From: Neospora caninum Liverpool
Taxonomy: Eukaryota > Apicomplexa > Conoidasida > Eucoccidiorida > Sarcocystidae
DNA: 64,000 nucleotides
Direction: 5' to 3'
Assembly: GCF_000208865.1 (NCBI RefSeq)
Contig: NC_018397.1
Span: 4,493,748-4,557,747, forward strand
Part shown: piece by piece, positions 36,101-47,100 of the stretch
Position numbering within the stretch: position 1 is the stretch's first letter
Layout of the letters: every line of letters starts with the position of its first letter
The notes under the pieces: generated by a model
The model's input: only the letters and a program-made list of their open reading frames with translations
What the model was told of the DNA's origin: nothing
The model's database searches: none
Position numbers and translations under genes: made by a program

Positions 36101-37079
36101 CTTTTCTTCTTGCCACAGACATCACCGGCGAGTCGCTTTTCCCCGTTTTTCGATTCTCTCCTGGCCGCATTTCTGTTCCTCGTCCGACTCCTTCAGGCTT
36201 CCCTGCCTTTCGGGTTTCTCCCTCCTGTCCCTTGATCGGTATCCTTCTTTCTTTGTGTGCCACGCTCACTGTTCAGTTTTTCTTTGATTTTTTCTTCTTC
36301 GGTGAGATCGTCTGCTTGCATGCTGCCTGTACACCCGCAGCCGTCGCCTCTGTCTGAGCTCCTCTTGGCGGAGTCGCGAGGGTCCGCTTGCAGAAACGAG
36401 GCACATGGAGAAGAGAGGAGATGCGGGAAAGGCGTAGAGGCGCACGGCTGCGAACCTTGATTTGCAGCACTCGAGCAACAGAGGGAACTCCCGTGAGGCA
36501 CAGGCGTCGCGAAGAGCGGGTCCGATCGACAGGCCATCGATGGAGACGCGGCGCTGGCGAAGGCAGGGGGCGTCTTAGTGTACGCTTGCCACGACTGCTG
36601 CTTCTGCCTCTCCAGAAAGTGCTTGAGAACCTCGGCGCGGGCGACGTACTCGCCCATCTTGCGATACAGTTTCTCCTTCAACAGCGCGTTCGTCTGACCT
36701 GTGCACGCGACAGAGAAACCGCGAGAATGTGAGACACAGCGCAGCGACGGAAACGCGCGACGACGCCCGCGAAAAAGCGCCGACAACGGTCACGCCTCCG
36801 AAAGAGAGACAAAAACCGCAGGAGATGATCAGAGCTTATCTGGAGGCAGCTTTCGCGCGAACGCCCGCTCGCGCCGCCCGTGTGCGCCTTTTTCAAACGG
36901 GTCGCTCACACACTTTGCGCATGAGGATACCTACCTCGGCAGAGCACGTGCCAGTAGTCGAGAGCGACTTTGTAGAGTTCGAAGGCCTCAGCGAACGCGC
37001 CCGCTTTGTCTCGCTCCGTCGCCTGTCGAGACAGCCGGATGGCCTGGTCGAGGTTCTCCTCGTACGCAGAGAGATCCAT
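30445..37079 (-). CDS. VPS4: Vacuolar protein sorting-associated protein 4 (ESCRT-III disassembly AAA ATPase)
   Basis: VPS4 takes apart ESCRT-III polymers on endosomes and other membranes. Fifteen exons join in phase: 36935-37079, 36270-36698, 35997-36044, 35632-35703, 35172-35209, 34916-34985, 34474-34519, 34006-34088, 33632-33741, 33302-33339, 32691-32822, 32147-32277, 31601-31680, 31165-31215 and 30445-30498. They give 508 residues. An N-terminal MIT domain (about 1-80; [17 protein letters not shown]) is followed by a Ser/Pro linker longer than in the human protein. The AAA domain has Walker A GPPGTGKT (244-251, the first Gly ending one exon), Walker B IIFIDEID (about 299-306) and arginine fingers in SAIRRRFERR (about 355-364). 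After these come [13 protein letters not shown], the small domain and the C-terminal helix ([11 protein letters not shown]). The intron after 35632 starts with GC. Start ATG 37079 is the first in frame. Confidence 0.93.
31377..31390. promoter_or_regulatory. One-mismatch copy of the GGTGTA-N2-TACACC palindrome
   Basis: GGAGTA-TG-TACACC lies in the VPS4 intron between the exons at 31165-31215 and 31601-31680. It differs from the perfect palindrome by one base. It may be chance or an intronic site. Confidence 0.25.
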
Positions 37080-37398
37080 TTGGACGCTCCGAGACACTCA
37101 GGGGCAACGACGCACCGCCCGCAGAGAGAGAGCGTGTGGGGCCGAGGATTCGCTGACAAGTTTTTAGCAGACGCGTGGCAGGAGAACGCGAGACCGAAAC
37201 GAAACAGAGCAGACTCTCCACCTGCACGCACGCACGTCCACACCTCCCTCGCAACACGCGCAACTCAAGAACTCTGTACAGCATAGCTACAAGCAGACGT
37301 GTATGCATACACACACATACATACCTATATACATACACTCATACACATATAAATATATATATATATATACATATACATATTTATATATATATATGGAC

Positions 37399-37399
<1 letters not shown>

Positions 37400-37442
<43 letters not shown>
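37400..37442. repeat. (GATA)n microsatellite
   Basis: About ten uninterrupted GATA units directly after a TA-rich tract, roughly 320 bp upstream of the VPS4 start codon. Confidence 0.9.
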
Positions 37443-38088
37443 GTGCACCAGATGGAGGGCGAGGAGCACGAAGCACGCATGCGTCGGATTGTTTAGACGT
37501 GTGCACGAAGATGGATACTTGCCGAGAAAAGAACTTGACTGAGAGGCACTGGAAATCAATAACGGTCAGGAAAATGCACGTGCATTTCTGACGCGTCTTT
37601 CTGAGTCTCTTGGCCGGGGTGGATGACGCGCGGCGTGAACAGGTGCCGAGCTGCGGTCTACAGACGGCAGACACGGATATCCCTCGTTCCCTACACCTAC
37701 AGACGAGTCGGGCGTTTAAGTTCCCTAAAGAACGTTCCGGAAATCTCTGGAAACCAAGACTGAATCCCCTGGGAATCCAGTAGACGCATGACGCGAGCGG
37801 GGTCTGTGGACGCCAGAGGCTGGGATGTCCATCTAGCTGAGTTGCTCCTGGAAGTACATGATGCTACAACTCCGAGAATCGCGAAGGCAGCCTCGAGCTG
37901 CACAAACACACACTCGTGGAAGCTTTTGACTTGCTGCTGTTTCCGAGTTGCGAGGAAGGAGAGCAGGAAGCTGTCCTAGCTTTTTGTTCCGTTCTTTCTC
38001 TCCACGGGCGACGGCGTTTCCCTCTCAGGCGCAACAGCGAGAGATCCACACAGCGTCGGACACTTGAAAACAGGAAAGCTTGGCGAAA

Positions 38089-38192
38089 GGTAGAGAAGCC
38101 CAGGGACAAAGAATCAAAATGACGGCAAGCGGCGTTGGCTGGTAGAGAAGCCCAGGGACAAAGAATCAAAATGACGGCAAGCGGCGTTGGCT
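38089..38192. repeat. 52-bp tandem duplication
   Basis: Two identical head-to-tail copies of 52 bp (units at 38089-38140 and 38141-38192, starting GGTAGAGAAGCCCAGGGAC). They lie between VPS4 and the J-protein gene. Identity of the copies points to a recent event. Confidence 0.9.
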
Positions 38193-38450
38193 GAGCCGCG
38201 AAGCAGCACACAAGTTGCAAAGGCGGGCGAAGGAGAGCCGGGACTGGAGAGGCAGCCGACGCCCACCAGAGAGAAAGACGGGACAAAACGGCTTTTTTCG
38301 CGGGAAGAGACGACGGAAGAAAAGCGAGATGCAGAGAGAACGTAAGGGGAAGCGCAATGCACACGAGTTCGGTAAAAAAACGCCCGCGCTTTCCCTCTTT
38401 TCGCGCCCTCCAACGCTACAGCCTGACGCACACCAGCATGCACACATTCA

Positions 38451-38464
38451 GGTGTACGTACACC
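38451..38464. promoter_or_regulatory. Palindrome GGTGTA-CG-TACACC
   Basis: Perfect inverted repeat, 260 bp to the right of the 52-bp duplication and about 860 bp upstream of the J-protein start codon. It has the same architecture as the copies at 28988 and 62085. Confidence 0.5.
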
Positions 38465-39322
38465 CGAGAGCGTGTGCCACCGGGTGACGGCGACGTGTTG
38501 CCCCTGCAAAAGTCGGTTTTTCTGGTTTTCTGCGTTTTGCTCACTTTCTTCTCGACGAGGCGAGAAACCTGCATGTATGGGCCCGCTAAAACAGCGAAGA
38601 AGAAGACGAGAAAGTGTTCCCTCGACGTGAACGGGAAAGGCTGGCAAGACACCGCGTCGTTGCTTTGCGCCCTCGCTTGCATGTCTCGTCTCGAAACGCC
38701 CGAATCCAGTCGAGCAGATTTCTTTCTTTTTCCGAAGAAAAGCCTCCTGTGGAAAGCTTCACAGACCCTTCGACCGCGGTGACTGGTGCCGGCTGCGTTT
38801 ACCTTGCTTCCTTGCCGCAAAGCCACGCTCGACGGTTCCGCCCGTCGGGCCGTTTCCGCGTTCTCTCTCCCTTCATTTCGGATCGCACGCAACTCACAGA
38901 TTGGACGTTTTCGTCTCTCTCCCCCCCTTCAAAGAGGAAGCCCCAGTGTCTGTGTGTGCCCTCTTTCCAGTCCCTTTCCACTTTACGCAGTTCCGCCTCT
39001 CTGCGCTCGTTCCACTGGTTGCGGGGGCGGCAGCGCTCTTCGACGTATTCGCTACACGAAAAACGTGTTCTTTTCTCTCTCTTTCTCGCCGCCCGTCGCT
39101 TCCCTGAACAACTCTGTCGCCTCGCACCTTTAGGTTTATCTGTTGAAGAACCCAGACCTCTTCTCGTCGTTCCGCCTCCTTCATCATCACTCGCTCCTCT
39201 CTCGTTCGTCCACTGCCTTTGTCCGCTCTCTGTTTTCGTCCTGACGCCTTTTCTCTCGATACGCGGACTACCGGCCTTGCATACAGAGCGCCGCGCTCAG
39301 ACCGCTTGCCTTCCTCACCAAG

Positions 39323-41746
39323 ATGACGGCGAAAGCGGCTTCGTCGCGGGACCCGCCTGAGCCGAGAGGCGAGAAAGGCGCGAAAGGCGAGAAGGTTGGG
39401 AAGAAGGGGGGAAAGACGTCTCTATACGACTTGCTGGGCGTGCAACCGACTGCGACCCAAAGCGACATCACCAAGGCCTACCGAAATCTCGCGCTCCTTC
39501 TTCATCCCGACAAAGTTGTGCATCGCCTGGAGCAGCAGGAAAAAGGCAAAAAGACGGAAAGCAGTCTCGAAAAGTTGACAGCCGAGGCGACGCAACACTT
39601 CCAGGAACTCCAGGCAGCCTACGAGGTGCTCAAAGACCCGAAAAAGCGCAAGAGATACGACGAGACAGGTAAACAAGAGTGTGTGATTTGCCGGGACAGG
39701 TGACACAGACTGCGAGAGCTCCGGGATCTTGCCGCATGAGTGCATCCGGCCGCTTGCCTTTCGTCTCCTCTTCGTTTCTACTCCAATGTTTTCTTTTTCG
39801 TCCTCGATGCGTGCCTGTTTCCTCTCTTCTTTCCTCATTCCCCGTGTGTGTCTCCGTTTTTGTTCCTCGGAGGAGACACCCACGAGGGAGCCTTGCGGGC
39901 GAGCAACGAGAGGGCCCAACCTCCACAGTGTGGATTTTCCCAACTTTTTTCTCGTGAATTCCCGGTTTTTCTGTCCTTTTCTTTGCTTCCAGGAAGCACA
40001 GGCGACGCACCGGAATCCTTTGAAGAAGCGTATGAGTATTACCGCCGCGTTTTCCCCGAATTCAATGTCTCCGACATCGACAGTTACCGCGACGTGTACC
40101 TCGACAGCGCAGAAGAAGTCCAGGACATACTCGACTTCTGCCTAAGGTACAATCCCGTCACACACGGAAAGCGAAGCTTCGTCTCGGAGAAAACACCTTC
40201 GAGAGTTTTCTGTGGCATGCGAAACTGGAACTCTCCACAGATGGAACTCCGTCGACTCCTCGCTGGACCCACGCTATGTACCCCGGTCTTTTCGCCCTCG
40301 CAATAGATGCCGCGCTTTGGCCCCTCTGTATGTTCACACATTTGTCTGTATAACAAATATGCGTGTGTCTGAAATTCCTTGGCATATATGTTCAGGTATA
40401 TGTATATGCCTACAGAGGTATGTGCACGCAAATATATCTGTTCATGTAAGCAGAGAGCCCCGTCCTCTTTCTGGTCCGTGTGAATGCGCATCGTGCATGG
40501 AATGGGCCAAGTACCTCAGTTCTGAGAGGCGGTTTTGCTGTTTCTCTGCCGCGGATTTTCAGGTTCCAAGGAGATCTCACTCATTTTTTCGAATACATTC
40601 CTTTCAGCGACAAAGAACACCTCCCTCGGTATCTGCGCATTCTCGACAATCTCGTCGAAACCAAGGTACAGTCGTCTTTTAGCGCATGCGCATGCAGCTC
40701 CAAGCACGAGTCAAAACTCGAGAAGTCGAGAGCCCAGCTTCAATGTTTCCTTTTCGTACTGTGTACGTCCCACTGAAACAGCGCGTGTACAGAGACCGGA
40801 AGGTACCTGCATGTGCTTCGGAGTGTTTTTTCATTTCTTCTCTCGGCAGAAGGTGAAGAAGAACAAGAAATTCGTTGACACTCTCAAGCACATGGAGGCG
40901 CAAGCAGAGAAGCACGCAGTGCTCGTTGAAAAGGAAGGAAAACAACGCGCCAAGAAGACCACGTAAGGCTCGTGACCGCCTTCAAATGTGGCATATCTGA
41001 CGGAGTCGGCACATATAGATGTATGAATATATATGTATGTTTACATGTATACAAAGGTATGTGTACGGGCAGATATGCAAAGGATGTGTTCCGGCGGAAT
41101 TGGGAAAATGTGTCACGAGTATAGGGCACAGTCGGTGTAGGTGGAGGCTGGGCACCTCGGTGCATGCGTGTGCATGTGAGCAACTCTGTCGGCATATGTA
41201 GTCCAAATATATATATATATATATATTTATATGTATACTTGTCGTCCGTATATATTTATATATGCAGACGTCACATTTCGTGAGTCCCAGTGTTTGCCTT
41301 CTTCAGTGTGTTTTCTCTTTTCTTCCAGAAAGAAGGACGACGGAATGGAGAGTCTCATCCTCGCGATTCAGGTATGCGCACCTCTGCTTTTGGTTCTGTT
41401 GACTCTTGGAGACGGACGCGTCTTCCCTCTTTCGCTCTTCCTGCATCAACGGAGCGAGCAGAGGTTCCTGCGTTCTTTCTGCACGTCCTGCCGGCGCTCT
41501 CGCGTCACCGAGACGTACACGTTTCCGTCTCCTCCGCGTTCCCTCGTTTTGCCTCTCGCAATCTTCTCTGTTTACTTTTTCTTCAAAACGTGCGTTTGTT
41601 ATCAGAGTAATCGCCAGAAACGCGCCCAGAATGCCAAAGACCTTTTCGCTCGCCTCGAGGCCAGGTACGGGGACATGGAGGAAGAGGCGGAAGGCAGCCG
41701 GAAGAAGGCTGGTCAGCGAGAGAACAAGAAACGGAGAAAGAACTAG
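39323..41746 (+). CDS. DnaJ-domain protein, DNAJC9-like
   Basis: Six exons (39323-39668, 39993-40146, 40563-40665, 40850-40962, 41329-41371, 41606-41746) join in phase to give 299 residues. After a Lys/Gly-rich start, the J domain (about 33-113) reads SLYDLLGVQPTATQSDITKAY, has the HPD signature for Hsp70 stimulation in LLLHPDKV, and ends EVLKDPKKRKRYDETG. The rest matches the layout of DNAJC9: an acidic EEAYEYYRRVFPEFNVSDIDS block, EVQDILDF, the GDLTHFFEYIPFS segment, a basic helix, MESLILAIQ, and a final ARLEARYGDMEEE coiled helix with a Lys/Arg-rich tail. In animals DNAJC9 is a nuclear Hsp70 co-chaperone that also binds histones H3-H4; carrying that role over is inference. It shares its upstream region with VPS4. 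Start ATG 39323 follows a CT-rich leader. Confidence 0.88.
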
Positions 41747-43497
41747 TGCGGGGTGCGAGGTCGAGGGAAGCGAGGTATTTTTGTCTTGTCAACAAACGGG
41801 TGGACAAAACGTGAGGTTCCTGTCGATCGGTTCCTTTGTTTGTCGGCTGTGAAGAAACGAGAACATGTCCTTCCGCCGTCTACATGCAAACTTTCTAGAG
41901 TTCCACCATGCCAACCCGCACGGTCCTACACCTGTGTCTCTAGGTATATATATATATATATATATATACATATGTGTGCATATATTTGAATTGAAACATC
42001 ACCGAATTTGGTCTCAGTCTGTGTAAACTCATACGAGTGTTTTTGACAAGCAGACATTCGCGTGGGAAACATTGTAGTTTTGCTCGCTTTGGCTGAAGCG
42101 GCGAGAAGCTATTCGTTTTCCGAGCTGGACGTGGCACACACTCCAGAGGGATTCTTGGAGGTACAGATCGAAGGAGGCATGCGATAGGAGGCGTGAAAAG
42201 GAAGAGACATGCGACGGAGAGGAAGCTGCAAGTGAGACTAGCCGGCACACAATCCGCCGCTCGAAGGATCTGGTGGCGCTCTCGCCGAGACGGCTTTTTT
42301 GCGAAAAAGCCACTCGTTGACTGCCGTGACATCCGAGAGACTGGAAAACCGAGCGTACTCCGGAAAGGCGAAAATTCACACGCGTACCGCGCGCGCCTGC
42401 AAATCGGCGGCTTTGGCGCGGGAACTTGCGAGCGTTGAAAAAAGCTGGTGCCGGAAGTCAGGAAAATCGGAAAAAAAGCCACAGGTGCGCACGCTTATAG
42501 GGAAATGCGCATGGGAAGTTGATCCCACAGAGAAGGCACGCAGAAAACTGGAACTACACGGTTTTGGTCATTGCAACGGCTTTTGTTGCCCAAGACAAGA
42601 CCAAGACAGGGAGAAAAAAAGTCGGAGGCAGTCCGTAAAAGGAGCACTTGATCGGCAGTTTCGCCGCCACCTGACCCACGTTTTAGGAACAGTCGAAAGG
42701 GTTCTCTCCGGCCTCGCCTTCTCTCGCAGCACGTCCCAGACGACATTCAAATCTCTTCATGGCGGCCACAAACACACGACGGCCCGCCCGACACGGAGGC
42801 CGAACTGCGAGCGAAAAAGGAGAACGGCTGCGGCATCGGAGATGGCATCGAAAGAGTGTTCGAGCAACGTCCGCCCACTCTCCGCGCAGGCCGGACCCGA
42901 CTGCATTTCAGAGAGACGGATCTTCTCGACCGGCGTCTGAATCTCACCCTCCACCCTAAACTCCCCAAAACTCTCACGTGCAGCAACGGCGGGTGTTTAA
43001 AAGCGCTAAGAACGGGGCAGACCGACGAAGACGCGCTCGAACGCCTTTCTTTGCTTTTCTCTTGAGACGCGGTGGGAACTCGACAGATCCCGCCTTCGCA
43101 GAAAACCGAGCGACGCGCACCTTTCCTCGAAGCCTGCCTCACCTATCGCACTTGGAACGTTGGCAACCCAGCCGCTTCCCTCCTTTCCTCGGTTGCCCAT
43201 CACGTTTTCCCTCTGCACGGCGAAGGTTCGCTCCTGACCTCGCCTTCCTTCTCTGCCTGTCGTCGCGCGCTCCTCAGTGTAGCCTTCCCCCGTCGCGGGC
43301 GGAGGGCCGGAGAACTCGGAAGGCCACAGCCAGAGGCCAGGCGCTTCCTTTGCAGCGACAGCGCAGCCTCTTTGAGTGTCGCTCCCTTCCCCGCGCCNNN
43401 NNNNNNNNNNNNNNNNNNNNNNNNNNNNNNNNNNNNNNNNNNNNNNNNNNNNNNNNNNNNNNNNNNNNNNNNNNNNNNNNNNNNNNNNNNNNNNNNN

Positions 43498-43529
<32 letters not shown>

Positions 43530-44182
43530 CGAGGAATCCGCCCTGAGGGAACGCGGGCGGGAACCAAGAAGACGCCTCCCTACGGTTCTCGAAACCAGAC
43601 GCACACCGACCGGCAGACACCAAAACGGCAAACGCGACAAAACACCCTCAGTTCGGCGAGCAGGCACTGGCAGTCCACTTCAACGAAGGAATCGTTCTTT
43701 GATCTCCTCACTTTGTGAGTCTCCGCAGACCCCCGTTGAGAGACACCGAACGACAGGGACAGGGGCTGGGCGAGCGGAGACGACGCCCGGCCCGCGCCGC
43801 GCAGATCGCCGCGTTTTCTCGGGAGGAAACGCTACACAAGCCTCCGGCGTTTGCCTAGAGTCGCGAAACGGATGTCCGGGCGGTCCTGTCTCTGCACACA
43901 AACACAGGCAATAGATTCACACAATCGGGAAGCCCAGACTTTCGTCTCTGCTTTTTCTCGTCGGCTTCGAAAGCATTGTCTCACGATGAACAAACGGCGT
44001 TTCGCAGTCTGTCGCTTCGCCTGTTCACGTTCGTCCATGGGCACTACGTGCGAGAGCGCGTCGGTTGCAAGGTGAAGGGGGGCAAAAGCCCCGGCTGCAG
44101 TTCCTTTGGACTGATATGCTGGGGCGTGCATTTTTGAAAACTCGTGCCGCAAACACCCCGCGCAGCCCGTCCCGACACGCAC
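41747..44182. other. Convergent region between the J-protein and GYF genes, with unresolved coding
   Basis: Holds a (TA)n tract (41944-41968) and a 100-N assembly gap (43398-43497). The remaining 3' exons of the GYF gene are probably here too. The best open stretch is 42757-42954 (-), with an even, protein-like composition (EIQTPVEKIRLSEMQSG, TLLEHSFDAISDAAAVLL). It could be a terminal exon of the GYF gene or a separate small gene, but I could not join it in phase. A short basic segment at about 43986-44024 (-) is another exon candidate. Confidence 0.4.
43398..43527. other. Assembly gap (100 N) followed by 30-base poly-C
   Basis: Exactly 100 N at 43398-43497, the usual placeholder for a gap of unknown size, then 30 consecutive C. 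Frames that cross it are meaningless. Confidence 0.98.
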
Positions 44183-47100
44183 CTTCTTGGCCAAGTGGAA
44201 GAGCGGCGCGAGAGCCGCTTGCGCTTGCTGAACCTTTGCTTCCAGAGTCATCCTGAAACGGGAGAAACGAGAGGACAAGACCAAGCGCGTGTGCGGACTG
44301 CAGGGAGAAAGCGTTTCCCCTGACAGGCCCGAGTCTCCGCATGCAAACGGGAACGGTGGATCGAAAAACGAGCCGGCACGTCCGTCTTAACACAAAAACC
44401 TCTGGGGTGGGGAGCGCGGGTTCAGGCAGTCCACGCGCGCGCAAAGTGAGCACTGCAAGGCATGCGGCGGACGCCGCCCACGAGAGCCCGACAGGCTTCA
44501 CCGGGGCCTTTTCCTGCCGTAGGGTGAGACGCATGCATCGGCCGTGTCCCCGCCCCGACGCAAGCAAAGAGACTCACTCTCCCGATGGCCTGCCGAGCGG
44601 CACCGAGGCCCCGAGCGGCAGCCTCTGTCGACTTCGCTGCGCCGCAGCCTGCAGGCAGCGAAGCAGGCGAGGGAAAAGGTTCCGATGTCGCGCCAAGAGG
44701 ATGGGGCCGCGTACCCGCGTTGTGGAGAGAGCCGTGAACGACTTCTGCTTAAAAGGCTCTGCATGTTTAAACGTTTAAGCCACGAATCGCGCTCCTGTTG
44801 CGTCTTGTCGAGCAACCGGCGTGCCGCAAGTCACCCTCAAAAACTGGGCCCGACGGCAACCCCGCCTCGGGTTCGAGTCGGCTCCTTCGAGGCGTTTTTG
44901 AACAGACGAAACGCGGCTGTCTCTGCGTCCCGAGCCCAGCGGTCGGATGACAGTTTCCTGCGTCTCGGACTTCAGCGCACGCATCAACTGGCCTACCGAC
45001 CGGGCGGCGAGAGAGCGGCGAACGGCCCGCGCCAGAGTGGATGTGTCGCAAGTCGAAAAAGCTTACCCTCTGGGAGGTCCGAGCGAGGTTCACGATGCGG
45101 GCGGCGACGTCAGTTATCCTCTTGCCGTCATCCAGCGGCGTGAAGCCTGCCTCGTCGTCCCGCCGAAACGGTCGCTGAGAGTCAAAGTAGCCGCCTTCAA
45201 ACCACCGCAGGATACGGAGGGTGTCGAAAGGTCCTTGGCACTGCATCAACAGAAACGGGCACGAGGGGAAACCAGAAATCTGAAAAACGCTAGAAAACGC
45301 ACGACACTGCTCGCACCGGTTTGTCTGGCGGAGTTCATGCGCTTTGCTTGCTGTCGCAAGACAGAGTGGAGACCGAGACCACGAAATTCCGAGACAGGCG
45401 CCGCGCAACGAAGCAGCGCGCAGATGGCGAGCAAACAACCGACAGCCCACCCCTCGCGGTGCCCCGGACGTGAGGATGTGCGGAGCGCCGGAGAAAAGCG
45501 TGCAGAGAGTCCGCGGAAAGGGAAACGACGAGCGCAAGGAAATACAGGCGCAGGCGATATGAAACGACGTGCGAAGACGATACACAAGACACGCATTTCT
45601 CGAGGCATCGAGAGTGGCGACTTGCGCTGCACTCTGTCACTCCGGTAGCAGCCTGGGCGGCGCGGCAAGACCTCTTCGCCGCGTACGCTGGCCCCTGTCG
45701 ATCTCACTCTCCACTCTGCAAAGTTAATACCTCGCTTCCCGGTGGCCCTTTTGCGCCGCTCTTTCTCACCGTTGAAAAGCTCTCTCAACGGGTGTCTATA
45801 TTGGCGAGTTCCCCGGGGGCGCGTCAACTGTCTACGCACTGCGTCCGTACCTTGTTTTTGTTGTCCAGATACCACCAGTTATGCGCCACAGTGCTGGTCT
45901 CAGGGTTCAACAGCTCAGGGGGGGCCTTGCTAAGCTCTCGCAGAAGCTGCAGGGAAATCGGAGCCGGAAAAGCCTCGAATTCAGAGAGAGAGACCACGTC
46001 CGAAGGATCAGCCCGTCCGCGGAAACGAGGCGCGCAACGAGAAGCGGTTCCACGCGCACGCCCCCGCACCCTCAGTTCCGCTTCTGGAGACATATGGAGT
46101 TTCATTACGCATGCTTCTACACATATCGATTCGCACTCATACACATGTGCACGTGTCTGTATAGATATGTATACATATGCATATGTATGTATAAATGCAT
46201 GCATGGTTTGGACGGTGGCGAAGGCCACCACCAGGCAGGTGTTTTTGGGCGAGACGGCTGGGCTCAGTCTGGCTCGGCGCGTCGACGCATCCACCGGCAG
46301 CCGACCCGCTGAAATCCAGTTCTCGCGGCCGGAGCCGTCTGTTCTCCTCGGCCCGCGGCACCGTTGCCTTTCCAACTTTGGGTCATCCCGCGCGCTGAGC
46401 TGAGAGGAGGCCGCGATGGCTCTTTCTGCACGTACCCTGCTGTCGTTGGGGTTCTCGGCGGGGATGTTTTTGTCGACTTCAGGACTCTTTTCCTTCTCCG
46501 TGGGTCCGTGCGGCCCTACCGTTCGTCCTCCCTCGTCCGGGGCCGGGGCGCCTGTCCCTGCAAGGCCCGTGCCCGGGAAGGGCGAGCGAGCCGCTGGAGC
46601 GCCTGCGCCGGCGGTCACGGCGTGCCTGAGAGCGTCAAAGAAATGCTGCTGCGTCCCCTGAGGCAGCGCCGGGAAGCTGGCGAGCGCGGGTTGCGGCAGG
46701 CCTCCGCCGACGCCGAGACTCGGCAGTGTCCCCGCGACGGAGACCGCCAGAGACGCGCCTCCGAGGAACGCGCCGAGGGGTAGGTTTCCGGCCGGCCCTG
46801 GCGGCGCAGCGGGGGCGAGCTCCGTCCCATGCGAAAATCCTGAAGTAAGAGGAACGCCTGCTTCGGGCGACGAGAGAGAAGGCCCAGACGGTCCCAAGGA
46901 CCGATGCGGCGGCAACCCTTGGGCATGTCTCTCCGGCCTGTCCCCGCCGTCGGCCACGAGACACGCCTCTCCACTTCCAAGGTAGTTTGGAGCCCCTCCA
47001 GAAGTCGAAACCCGCTGTGACTCTCGCGCGCTCCCTTCACGCACTGGGCGTTGCCCACGCCGGCCGTCCGGTCTCTCCGCGGCGCCCCTGTCCCTTCCCC

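Larger units (their letters stand above)
37080..39322. other. Divergent promoter region of VPS4 and the DNAJC9-like gene
   Basis: The start codons of VPS4 (-) and the J-protein gene (+) point away from each other across 2.2 kb, so both promoters must lie here. It contains a TA-rich block with a (GATA)n tract at 37400-37442, a 52-bp tandem duplication at 38089-38192, a GGTGTA-N2-TACACC palindrome at 38451, and a CT-rich leader from about 38860 to the J-protein ATG. Confidence 0.6.

Noticed and set aside
37079..37097. Extra N-terminal residues for VPS4
   Set aside because: The extended frame begins with GTG. The first ATG is at 37079, directly before the MIT domain.
44860..44890. tRNA T-arm-like sequence (GGTTCGAGTC)
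   Set aside because: No matching D arm, anticodon stem or acceptor stem around it, and it lies in a phase-matched GYF-gene exon.
46400..46435. A 36-bp intron after the strong donor in the GYF gene
   Set aside because: It is far too short for this genome. The acceptor at 45947 gives a normal length and keeps phase.
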